A stretch of DNA of 64,000 nt from Galeruca laticollis (Eukaryota; Arthropoda; Insecta; Coleoptera; Chrysomelidae). The position numbers and the translations under genes are program-made. The DNA is taken from contig OY998175.1 in NCBI GenBank assembly GCA_963921935.1, forward strand, positions 309,279,484-309,343,483, given 5' to 3'. Of the stretch, positions 32,577 through 42,089 are shown in pieces (within the stretch, counting starts at the first letter, position 1; each line of letters opens with the position of its first letter). The notes under the pieces are model-generated. The model worked only from the letters and a program-made list of their open reading frames with translations, was not told where the DNA came from and searched no databases.

Positions 32577-34307
32577 ATGCCGCGCACCTACGTCAAAAAG
32601 CTGGGAGGTAGACCGTACCTCAACTATAATAAGGAGAGCATGGAGAAAGCCATTGAAGCTGTGAAGAAAGGCATGTCCAAATCTAGAGCAAGTCTAAAGT
32701 TTAAGGTTCCAAGAACAACTTTGATCGATAAAATTAGTGGAACCCATCTTTTAAAACCGGGTCGTCCATGTATACTGACTGTCGAGGAAGAACAGATGAT
32801 AGCAAAAACCCTTGGTGCAGTTAGCAACTGGGGCTTCCCCATGACGCACCAAGATATTCGCATAGTTGTGGCAAAGTTTGTAACGAAGCAAGGCAGGGAT
32901 ATTCCGGGATGGAAGAACAACGAACCAGGTTTGGATTTCATAAACAAATTTGCTGAAAGAAACAACCTGACAACCAGGTTGGCTTCAAATATCAAACGTC
33001 AGCGCTCTGCGGTGGGTAAACCGGAAATAAAAGAATTTTTCGACAACATTAAAGACAACTTGGAACATGCGTTACCGGAACATGTCTATAATAACGACGA
33101 AACTAACATCACTGATGATCCTGGTGCAAAAAAAGTATTGGTGCCCAGAGGAACTAAGAGAGTCGAGCGAGTTCAAGAGCACTCTAGGACATCGATCAGT
33201 ATAATGATTTGCGGAACAGCTAAGGGCATCCTGCTTCCACCCATGGTGGTCTACAAAGCCCAACACTTATACGAAAATTGGACGACAGGAGGTCCTGCGG
33301 GCACAGTATATGAGGTCACGCCAAGTGGTTGGTTTGATATGACAACATTTGAAAAATGGTTCTTCGATATTTTGATCCCTCACATAAACGCCAATAGCTC
33401 CCCAGAAGAAACAAAGGTTGTGATTGGAGATAACCTTGCGTCACATTTCTCTCCTCGTGTCGTCGAAGCAGCAATAGCGAATAATATCTACATGACGCCT
33501 CTGCCACCAAATTCGACACATCTGATGCAGCCTTTAGATGTGAGTTTTTTTGCGCCCATGAAGCGAAAATGGCGAGAAGTCTTAGATACGTGGAGGAAGG
33601 AGTGTCGTCGGAAAGGAAGCATTCCAAAAGAACAATTCCCCAACTTGCTGAATCGCTTGTGGTCTCATATAGCAGAAAACGCTTCCACAAACCTGCAATC
33701 TGGCTTTAGGGCAACAGGGCTAAGCCCATTTGATCCAGAAAGAGTTTTCGCCAAACTTCCTGGCAACGAATTGAGTTCCGAGAGGGTGCTAGATTCCAGT
33801 TTACTAGAATTTCTAAAGGAATCTAGAGGATATTCTATTGCGCAGGCAACGCCTCGCAAAAGAGGAAAGAAAATAGCAACACGGCCAGGTCAACAAATGC
33901 AGATGCCAGTTGCAACAAGCACTCCATCCCGCTCGGAAGCAGCAATGGAACAAGTTGATTTACCAGAAATTGTTCATGTTGAAACAACTTCCATCACGCA
34001 AAACCCGAAGAAAAACTCAAAGGCAAGTGGCCCTAAACCACTGAAAATGAAAATCGTTGAACCTGATGCACCTGGACCATCGAGAAAGAGATCCACAAAA
34101 AAAGTCACTGATTCTGATTCTCTTTGCTCTGTATGCAAATGTTCTTACGCACACTATACTGTAGACAAAGACTGGATTTGTTGCATTTCGTGTTTGAAGT
34201 GGGTGTGCGGTATTTGCAATCTTGGCTCCAATGACCCTCAATATGAATGTCCTGCCTGCAATTGCTGTTCCATTTGTCTAATACACGAACCAAAAAGCTT
34301 GGATTAA
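32577..34307 (+). CDS. pogo/jerky-type transposase with PHD-like finger (P2)
   Basis: 576 aa. Residues about 17-55 form a Psq-type helix-turn-helix (SMEKAIEAVKKGMS...VPRTTLID). Residues 65-145 are CENP-B-like. The DDE_1 core has Asp174 (YNNDETN), Asp285 (VVIGDNLASH) and Asp321 (THLMQPLD), so the triad is complete. A basic Ser-rich linker leads to a Cys-rich finger near residues 520-565 (CSVCKCSY, CCISCLKWVCGICN, CPAC). The frame then ends shortly after CCSICLIHEPK at an A run. The next frame encodes a second copy of the same finger (KCVTCGKWVCGHCN, ECASC) ending with a stop at 34399-34401, so the last finger has been lost by a 1-2 base slip. The gene may still make a transposase. It is related to P1 in plan, but the sequence is distant. 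Confidence 0.88.
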   Translation: MPRTYVKKLGGRPYLNYNKESMEKAIEAVKKGMSKSRASLKFKVPRTTLIDKISGTHLLKPGRPCILTVEEEQMIAKTLGAVSNWGFPMTHQDIRIVVAKFVTKQGRDIPGWKNNEPGLDFINKFAERNNLTTRLASNIKRQRSAVGKPEIKEFFDNIKDNLEHALPEHVYNNDETNITDDPGAKKVLVPRGTKRVERVQEHSRTSISIMICGTAKGILLPPMVVYKAQHLYENWTTGGPAGTVYEVTPSGWFDMTTFEKWFFDILIPHINANSSPEETKVVIGDNLASHFSPRVVEAAIANNIYMTPLPPNSTHLMQPLDVSFFAPMKRKWREVLDTWRKECRRKGSIPKEQFPNLLNRLWSHIAENASTNLQSGFRATGLSPFDPERVFAKLPGNELSSERVLDSSLLEFLKESRGYSIAQATPRKRGKKIATRPGQQMQMPVATSTPSRSEAAMEQVDLPEIVHVETTSITQNPKKNSKASGPKPLKMKIVEPDAPGPSRKRSTKKVTDSDSLCSVCKCSYAHYTVDKDWICCISCLKWVCGICNLGSNDPQYECPACNCCSICLIHEPKSLD

Positions 34308-34709
34308 GTGTGTGACTTGTGGAAAGTGGGTTTGTGGACACTGCAACGGGGGTTCCAACCAAGCGAGCTACGAATGTGCCTCATGTTTCGATGATGATTA
34401 AGCATTTGTCCCTGACTTGTTCCTATGTTCTTAGCATATTTAGATTTTTTTTACTTGTGTTACCTACTTTATTTAAGAGTTTTTGTTTAGTTAAAAGGAT
34501 GTTTTTTAGTTTAGATTTATATGCCAAATATGCCTTACCAAAGTTGCTAAATATATAAATGATTTTCTGCAAGTATTATTTTTAACAACCCATTTACTAT
34601 TATTATTATTATTGTTATTATTATTATTATTATATATTTATTTTTACATTTTTCGGTGTCGAAGTTACCCTGGAGAAAGCTAACTTCGATTTTATGCATA
34701 ATTCTGCAT

Positions 34710-34749
34710 GGTGTCGAAGTTACCCCCAACCCGGGGTAACTTCGACACC
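34710..34749. repeat. perfect hairpin of subterminal repeats in P2
   Basis: GGTGTCGAAGTTACCCC and its exact complement, separated by 6 bases. Each arm contains the subterminal motif that is also found at the P2 ends, so this is a likely double transposase-binding site. Confidence 0.7.
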
Positions 34750-35252
34750 AAAAAGAAATTTAAAAAAAAAGGTGAAGGGGGGGTGGGGCCACAATAATTT
34801 TTTTAGTGAATAGAACCAAGGCTTCAATTGTTACAATGGAATAGGAGCCAAGGTTGTCAAGCGTATAGTTTCCTTTACAGAGCAACAAACATGCCAAAAA
34901 CCTGTCGAAGTAACCCCGTTTTACGGTACGTTTTAAGCATTTTCCTTTAAACATAAATTACTCCGGTTTGGCTGAACGGATTTTAACATTTTTTGACTCC
35001 TCAAAATTGTCTTTCCTTGTTCTATTAATAATAGTTCCAATTATTATGTCAATATTACTTATGCTGTCACCGGGAAACTGCGTTTTGGAAGTTAAAATTG
35101 AAATAAAAACAAGTAGTGGGCCATGAAAAAAACTAAACAAAAAGATATGACTTGTGTCAAATTAATAAACCTAGTAATTTGTTCATTTACGTGTCATTGC
35201 GATTTGTGTGCATTAAATTCGATATAACATTTACTTAAAAGTTATATCTAAG

Positions 35253-35588
35253 ATGATTCTTACAAACGAAGAAGCATTTGATATAATAGGCATTTACTTT
35301 GAATGTATGAGAAATGCAACTGTTGCGGCTAGGGTATATGCCATACAATATCCCCAAAGACGTCATCCCGGTAGCAGAGTTTTTCGTCGACTCATACACC
35401 GTTTAAGAACGACTGGAAATGTAAATATTCCTGTATTTAGAAGACGCGGCAGAGGTCGTTCAGAGGAAAACACAATAAATGTTTTGGCATATGTGCAATT
35501 TAATCCGCATTTAAGTATTAGAGCAATAAGTAGAGACTTTGGAATAAGCAGAACCACCGTTCAATGTATTTTGACAGGACACAGGTAA
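35253..35588 (+). pseudogene. mariner-type transposase N-terminus (DUF4817-like)
   Basis: 111 codons starting MILTNEEAFDIIGIYFEC. The helical region and HPGSRVFRRLIHRLRTTGNV, followed by NPHLSIRAISRDFGISRTTVQCIL, match the paired helix-turn-helix start found in DD41D-type insect transposases. No catalytic domain follows, so it is a 3'-truncated relic. It is not a copy of the mariner at 17 kb; the sequences clearly differ. Confidence 0.65.
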
Positions 35589-35849
35589 ATTATGATGTAA
35601 AAATATATGTTTCTTAAACAAAACATACCCGCATAATATTATTTGTGAGCATGGTTATATGTTAACATAATAATTTATTTATCATTCCGGAAAGATGTTG
35701 TCCGGTGTTGCCCAGACACATGCGTCAGTTCTCGACAGATTCAGCGTGTCGAACAGTGTCGGCGTTTATCCGATGGTCATCGGTTCGGTGCAACTTATCT
35801 CCTGCGACACGGAGTGGAATATTGAGAAAATTACTTTGTTTATTGAAAC

Positions 35850-36010
35850 AGAGCCTCATCGACAGCAATCAATTTGTCGTAAAACTCATTCTGAGCTTCT
35901 TCACCACCAATGTATAATTGTCTCCTCCACCACCTCGGCTTCTTTCTTTTCCTTTTTCTATTCAATGCTATCACCAAATATGCAGCCGCCGCATCCGTTT
36001 GTATAGATAT
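35850..36010 (-). pseudogene. Harbinger transposase exon-1 relic (H3)
   Basis: The minus strand reads AAAAYLVIALNRKRKRKKPR followed by WWRRQLYIGGEEAQNEFYD and ends in a stop after EALFQ. This matches the basic N-terminal exon of the H1 and H2 transposases (KKKPRRRRWW and GRKKRRWWQRR). Nothing further of the gene is seen. The sequence between it and H2 (36040-36186) has Harbinger-end character (GGCGCAATTCCACTGGGGC on the minus strand), so H2 may have landed at the end of an older, third Harbinger element. Confidence 0.55.
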
Positions 36011-36443
36011 GATGCCGTAAACTGAAGTTGTTTGTTGCTTCTATTGAATTGATATAGATCGATGCCACAAACATGTGCTACAAAGCGCATACGACAGTGA
36101 GCAACAAGTTGCTCGTGCAACATTGTTTGAATGTTTGCGACATAGTCGCATATCTACAAATATGTTGCCCCAGTGGAATTGCGCCTTTAAGGTGGGAACA
36201 GACCAAGCAAACATTGTTGTGCAACAGCTGAACAACAGTAGAACAACACACGAGTTCACGCAGTGTGTACGTGTTGCGCAACAGTTGTACAACTGTTGGC
36301 GCTCTGTTGCGCGGTGTTTGCTCCCGAGGCGGTACATCAAAGGAGACGTTGCCCAACAGTGCGCACACAGCATCGCTAGTGTAGACGTTGCATTTCAAAC
36401 AGTGAGACGATTCGTATGCGAAAAGTTTTCATCAGTTATTAAA

Positions 36444-38447
36444 ATGTCTCAGAACTGGACTGAAGAGCAAAGTCTGATCTTGATAGATCTTGTAAGAGGT
36501 TTTCCGAATATATGGAATCCCGAAAATGAGACATAAACACAAAAACAAACGTACCGACGCATTTAATAACATAGCTGAAGCTCTAGGGCTTTCGCGGGAA
36601 GAATGTGAGCGAAAATGGAAAGTTCTGCAAAATCAATTTAAACGAGAATGTATTAAAAGTGTAACAAAATCCGGCCAAGGAACAAGTGAATTGTACGTTT
36701 CTCACTGGTTTGGATATAAACATTTAATGTTTTTAAAAGACAAGAATAAGCCGAGACATACAAGAGATACTCAAGTCGAGGTAAGTAAGCATTATTTTTT
36801 ATTGCCTGTTTAAAGAATCATAATAATTATATTAACATTAGAACAAACAATATTATTTTTCATTCCATTTTGTCTTGCCACGGCACTCTTCCATTAGTTT
36901 AAAAATAACGCGCAAATTGTTCACGGACCTCTTGTGCTTCTCTGGTTGATTTTCTACCAATTCTCGTTATATTTAAAAATGTTCCTGAGGGTTCTGGTTC
37001 GTTTCGCCAGGATCCAGGACTCAAAATTCCGGAGGGAATATCTTCTTTATCATAGGTTCCAGGCGGACTGTATAAAACTGTGGCTGATTTATTATTTTGT
37101 AAAAAATTATGCAAGTAGCAACAGGCTATAACAACTTTTTCAGAATTAGCAGGTTGCAATAGCATGGCTTTTCGAAGAACTCGAAACACAGCTGACAGAA
37201 CTCCAAAAGTATTTTCAACTACTCGCCTTGCTCGTGATAACCTGTAATTAAATGAACGTTGGAACGTCCCCTTCGCATGTTCTCCTGAAAATGGTTTCAT
37301 CAAGTTCTCCTGTAGAGGAAACGCATCGTCACAAACAAACACAAAAGGAGTTGTCCTGTCCCGATGTCCTGGCAGCAGTTTTGCAGGTGGCAAATTTAAT
37401 GTACCAGCGTTTAGTTTCTTTGCAAAATCTGTATTTTTAAAAACTCCACCATCGGAAATTCGTCCCTGACATCCCACATTCGCATATAAAAATCTATATT
37501 TTGCATCTACTACTGCCATAAGGACAATACTGAAAGTGCCCTTGTAATTAAAATATTCACTTCCACTTTTTAAAGGGGCTTGTAGTACGACATGTTTCCC
37601 ATCAATTGCTCCTAAGCATTGAGGAAAATTCCACAGGTCTTCATAATCCTGGGCAACTTGAAGCCACTCCTCGGGTGAAGCAGGTAACTGAAAAAAAATT
37701 AGGTACATATATGAACTTTCCGACTCAAAATTAGCCCAGGAATCACCCATTAAAAAAGTTCATATCATTAATTGACACCCTGTATCCACACACAGTACAC
37801 CTATTTTATTATTATTTTCTTTGTTTCAGACACAGGAATTGGAATATACACAAGAATACGACACATTACAATCAGAAATTCTTTCTAATGAGGATTCGTC
37901 CAACACTCATGTAGAACCATCGCGTGACACAGTGACAAATGTTTTATCACCAAGACAGGAAACCTCTTCTGATTATCAATGTTATGAATCACAGTCATCT
38001 CGTGACACCGTGAGGCAGTTGGTACCACCAGTAAAAAAAACGTTGGGGAAGCGCTCCGCTCCCTCTGATCCTCAAATTGATGAAGCTTTTAAAGCAATAA
38101 AAGCATTAACAGGAAACCGAGCAAAAATGGACAGCTTTGACGTATATGGCGAACACGTAGCAAATAAATTAAGAACGTATAATGCTTTGATTCGAGCTAA
38201 CGTAGAACATAAAATTAATTGCCTTCTGCATGATGCTGACATGCAAATGCTCTACCAATCGCAAGGACAATTTAATCAAAGGACAACTGTATCCACTGCA
38301 AGTTCCTCATCCTATCCATCGCCAGTCCCGTCTCCATACTCGTCAGAAAGCCTTCAACATGCTGTCTTAGAGCCGCAGGAACCCAACTTTATTGACGCTC
38401 TACTTGTATCTCAAGAACAAAAGGGAGATAACTTTACAGAATTGTAA
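36444..38447 (+). pseudogene. MADF-domain accessory gene of H2, frameshifted
   Basis: Exon 1 starts MSQNWTEEQSLILIDLV at 36444 and ends at 36780 before GTAAGT. Exon 2 begins at 37830 after TTTCAG and runs to 38447. The MADF domain reads LVRGFPNIWN, then ERKWKVLQNQFKRE and SHWFGYKHLMFL. A one-base frame change just after NPENET (about 36533) puts a stop in the first frame. Exon 2 has acidic and Ser/Gln-rich parts and the conserved helical stretch SFDVYGEHVANKLR, the counterpart of the CSIYGELVAAKL stretch of H1. AATAAA lies at 38477. H2 uses two exons here where H1 has three. The frame change makes it unlikely to be functional. Confidence 0.8.
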
Positions 38448-38937
38448 AAAAACTATGTTATCTACACACTAATTTAAATAAATAATAAGAAAAGATTTTG
38501 ATTTTTTTTACCTGTATCTGATCCATCAAAGCTTCTATTAGCGCTTCGCATACTTCCGGAATTATAGTACCAATTAACTGCTTCGATATACGAAAAAGGT
38601 ACATTAGACTGACATACGAATCTCCTGTGGCTAAAAACCGTAAAGTTACCAGTAATCTTGTCTTGACACATACTGGTTCTCGGTAGTTCGTATGTTTTTT
38701 TGCAATTTTAGGACCAATCATTACAATTAGTTTTTCAAATGTAGTTGTATCCATTCGAGAGAAGTTATTGAACAACATGTTGTCCTCCATTCTTAATTCT
38801 GGTAAAAACTGTCGTTCTCTGTTAGCGTATATACGTCTTTGCCACCACCTTCGCTTTTTACGGCCTCTTCGTGATACTTTTATTTTTATAAATAAGAACG
38901 CACACCAGGCGAGTAGAGCATCTTCTTCGTCGCTCAT
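36899..38937 (-). CDS. Harbinger DDE transposase (H2), two exons
   Basis: Exons are proposed at 38937-38512 and 37687-36899, with donor CAG|GTAAAA and acceptor TTTCAG|, giving 404 aa. It starts MSDEEDALLAWCAF. A basic patch (SRRGRKKRRWW) and the helical region FSRMDTTTFEKLIVMIGP, TLRFLATGDSY come first. The nuclease has Asp171 (GAIDGKH), Asp262 (VCDDAF) and Glu300 (RRVVENTFG). The frame ends with TAA after QFARYF, 13 codons before a second stop; the intervening reading TNGRVPWQDKM matches the H1 C-terminus (TSGKIPWQDQYC), so a point mutation has trimmed the tail. The intron contains exon 2 of the MADF gene on the other strand. It may remain active, but its MADF partner is broken. Confidence 0.82.
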
Positions 38938-39057
38938 AGCACCGACTAAACGAACACTGGACAAACACCGGGGAAACTAGGTAGGTCGATGTTGGCGAAC
39001 AGTTTGCCGAAAATGTTTTCTCTCCACGGAAACAAGTTTGCCAACAGCTTGTTACCC

Positions 39058-39264
39058 CCCGTAGGCTAGCTCATTGAGATATTATTTTAATTCGGTAGAG
39101 TAGGGGTGGGTAGATATAAAGTGGATTTTACTTTATAATATAAACCTAATTTAATATTACTGTTTACACTGGAAGTTGTGATTAAACAAAATTAATAACC
39201 CAAATGGTACCAGTTGGTTTCCAAAAAGAATTATAAGTGAGCAGTCTTAAATTATAAGCTTATG

Positions 39265-39317
<53 letters not shown>

Positions 39318-40275
39318 CGATATTGTTCTTTCAGCGGAAAGTTTGTGAGATCACCCCAGAGTTTCTATTTAATTGGAAAGAGCTTACTTGGCTGATTTTA
39401 TGTATCCCTCCAATCAAAGTTATATTCCACGCTGCCAGTATTTGTATTGGGCAATCTTACTGCAGTAGTGGTGAACTACAACCACCATCCAAGAGGTAAC
39501 AGTGAATGCGATGCCTGGATCACCATACAGTTGAGGTTTTACAAATTTATATTTAACTATAATATTGTAGAGATAATGAGAAAGTTGATAGGTAAATAGT
39601 GATGTAAAGAAGTATAAGAAAAAGAAAAAGGGAAAAAGGCCTGAAACAATAAAATTCTATGTCACATACTGTGAATCAGTTAATCAATTACAATCTGTGC
39701 ACTCACCGATGATTTTGTGTGGCCTAGATGGATTATATTAATTGCTCAAATTTGTAAATCCTCTTCTTAGAGATTGTTTTCAAAAACTAAATACAATTTG
39801 AAAGCAACTAATAGCGTTTCTTTTCTTTTTTTTCGTAAAAATCCTAGAGATTCTAGAAAACTAAGCTCATGCTTAAAAATCGAAGACCAAAAAAAGAAAA
39901 GGTATCAAAAAGATCACCAACAAAAAAGAGTTGACCTGATTGAAGTTAAAGTTTCATGCTAAGAAATTTTAAATATATCACCTGCTTAACATTGAACCTG
40001 CCCAGTCATAGAAATGCAGATTTATATATGACATAGAACCAGAATTAATTAACATATAATTATGAGTTCCATGGAAATTTTAATGTCAATTACTATAACC
40101 TATACTAATAAACAACACTTGAAGAATATTAAAAGAATTTATTTAGAATAATCTATGTATTCATTTATTTTATTAATTTATTTTGTTTAAAGGTAAATTT
40201 TGAAATTATTTGGAGTTTATCCTTTGAAAAGACTGCATTGTTTATACCTATGAAATCAGTGTAAACTATTTAAAC
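39058..40275. other. non-coding right part of H2
   Basis: About 1.2 kb with no coding signal between the transposase start region and the right end of H2. CAGCTTGTTAC near its left edge and GTAACAAGCTG near its right edge are complementary, which may mark an inserted element. A TA microsatellite lies at 39269-39317. Confidence 0.45.
39269..39317. repeat. TA microsatellite
   Basis: About 24 TA units in an uninterrupted run; no gene context. Confidence 0.9.
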
Positions 40276-40559
40276 CCGTAACAAGCTGCCTAACTGTTGT
40301 TCAAATGTTGCACAACAATGTTTGCTTGGTCTGTTCCCACCTTTATACGTAGTGTCACAATGGAAGTTTATTCTATCGATAATTTCGTTTCTTATGTTTA
40401 CCGGTGTTGCATATACCAAGCTTTTAACACTCTGATTGCCAGCATACTAAATTTTGGTTATTTTATTTTGTTTTGTCAATCGTATATGACTGACTGATAT
40501 GCATAATTTTGCGTCGTCAATCGTTTATGATCGACAGCACCACTATCATTAACGGCCGT

Positions 40560-41760
40560 GTCAGGCGTTTTGGACCTTGTTTACATTGAATTCATAATCT
40601 TTCCTTTCCACACTCCCTTAACCAGTCTTCTTTCATCCATACGCTGTAAATGTCCCCACCATTGCATTTGTCTTTCTTCTATACATTCTAAAGTAGCTTG
40701 TATCTTTAGGTCTTTTCTTATATCTATGTTTTTCATTCAGTTCTTTTTTGTTACACCTTCTTAGATATTTCATTTCTGTCGCCTGTATTTTACTTTTTTG
40801 TTGTTCTGTTAATATCCATGTTTCGCAGCCAAATGTGAGGATTGGTCGGTATATTGTTTTGACTACTTTTAATTTAGTATCTTTAGATATTTCTTTTCTA
40901 TTTATGAAATTATTGTTTATGGCTTAGTATAATTTGTTAGTTTTAACTACTCTGTTATTAATACCGGCTTCTTGTGTTCCGTTTTCGTCTATTATTGAAT
41001 ATGTTTTATCTGATCTATTCTGTCGGAGTCTATGTATATATTTATTTCTTCTTTTCCTCTTCCAATGACCATCACTTTGGTTTTATTTTTGTTTATATTC
41101 ATACCCATATCTAACAGTACCATATTCCACACATTCATATCTTCTTGTAGCTCTGTTTCATTTTTGGCTATTAATATCACGTCGTCTGCAAATACTCCCT
41201 CGCTGATGTTTACTCTGAATAATTGTAACTGGCCTACACATACTTTTTTACTTAGTGTTGTGCATCTCTTGATAATCTCGTATATATAAATATTAACGGG
41301 CTTAGGCTCCCCCCTTGTCTTAGTCCTATATTTGTATTAAAATTTTCGGATATTTTGTTATTTTTTATGACTGCGTTCTCGTTGTTGTTATAAATCGTTT
41401 GTATTATTCGTATCAGTTTCCCATTTAATCCTATTTCTGCTAGTATTCTCCACAATCTTTCTCTAGGTACTCTATCAAAGGCTTTTTCTAGATCCACAAA
41501 GGCTACGAACAATTGTTTTTTTTTCTTTTATTGTTTTTTCTGTCATCTGTTTTATAGTAAATATGTGGTCTTAAGTACATCTTCCACTTCTAAATCCACT
41601 TTGCGATTCTTCTAATGTATCTTCTATTGTCGATTTAATTTTTTTCTAGCACTTTTTCCATTATTTTCATCGCGGTGGTAATTAATGTTATCCCTCGATA
41701 GTTATAACAGTCTTTCATATCTTCTCCTATGCGGTTTATTTTAAAAAACTAAATATTATC
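40560..41760 (-). pseudogene. RTE-type LINE fragment
   Basis: Minus-strand pieces of a reverse transcriptase: about 41720-41520 with repeated frame breaks, then VAFVDLEKAFDRVPRERLW, GLRQGGSLSPLIF, an altered catalytic region, then NINKNKTKVMVIGRGKEE and, further left, a stretch equivalent to TIYRPILTFGCETW and QATEMKYLRRC. It belongs to the same LINE family as the element at 57.6-61.3 kb (IDMEKAFDKVPREKLW, TKVMVIGPKQK). It is 5'-truncated, with many stops. Confidence 0.8.
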
Positions 41761-41952
41761 CAGATTGCAAATTTATTTTAATATTTTTCCCCAAAAGAAA
41801 CAAAATAATTCACAAAAAAAGCGGCACGTTTGCCCTTATGGGTATCGGGTCGAGCCGCATATTTGTATTTTCTCTTTGACAGTTACCGATATATCCACCA
41901 AGACTAATTCTTGTCAGTCGTAACCGACTGACATGACAGTCAGAGTGTTAAA

Positions 41953-42086
41953 ATATCCCCCAAAAAAATGAATCCATTGTATTTAATTCAGGGGAACGTG
42001 GTGGCCATGCAAATGGACCTCCCCGACCTATTAGGAAAAATGTTGTTAAGATGATTTCTTACATCATTTAGGAAGTGAGGAGGAGC
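41953..42086 (-). pseudogene. catalytic-end fragment of a DD41D-type mariner
   Basis: Found by reading the minus strand: APPHFLNDVRNHLNNIFPNR, then after a frame change GRGGPFAWPPRSPELNTMDS and FFWG. This is the segment between the second and third catalytic Asp of a DD41D-like transposase (compare FQQDGAPLHY and WPARSPDLTPLDFFLWG at 17.6 kb). Only about 45 codons remain. Confidence 0.7.
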
Positions 42087-42089
42087 TTA

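Larger units (their letters stand above)
30868..34926 (+). mobile_element. pogo-type DDE_1 element, P2
   Basis: The ends are a clear inverted repeat, CCGTAAAACGGGGTTACTTC at left and its complement at right, ending at 34926. TA flanks both sides (30866-30867 and 34927-34928). Further copies of GGTAACTTCGACAC lie just inside both ends (30897, 34656, 34711, 34735). The transposase gene is at 32577-34307. A Tc1 element (31040-32513) is nested in its 5' part; without it P2 would be about 2.6 kb. Confidence 0.92.
36190..40342. mobile_element. PIF/Harbinger element H2
   Basis: 4153 bp. Both ends read AGGTGGGAACAGACCAAGCA inward and remain alike for about 45 bp. The target duplication is TTA (36187-36189 and 40343-40345). 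It has the same gene plan as H1: a MADF gene (+) and a transposase (-). The right part, about 39058-40275, is non-coding and may itself be an insertion; without it H2 would be about 2.9 kb. Confidence 0.9.

Noticed and set aside
36075..36536. 153-codon frame overlapping the H2 left end and MADF start
   Set aside because: It crosses the target duplication and terminal repeat of H2. The MADF start MSQNWTEEQ at 36444 is a better start by comparison with H1.
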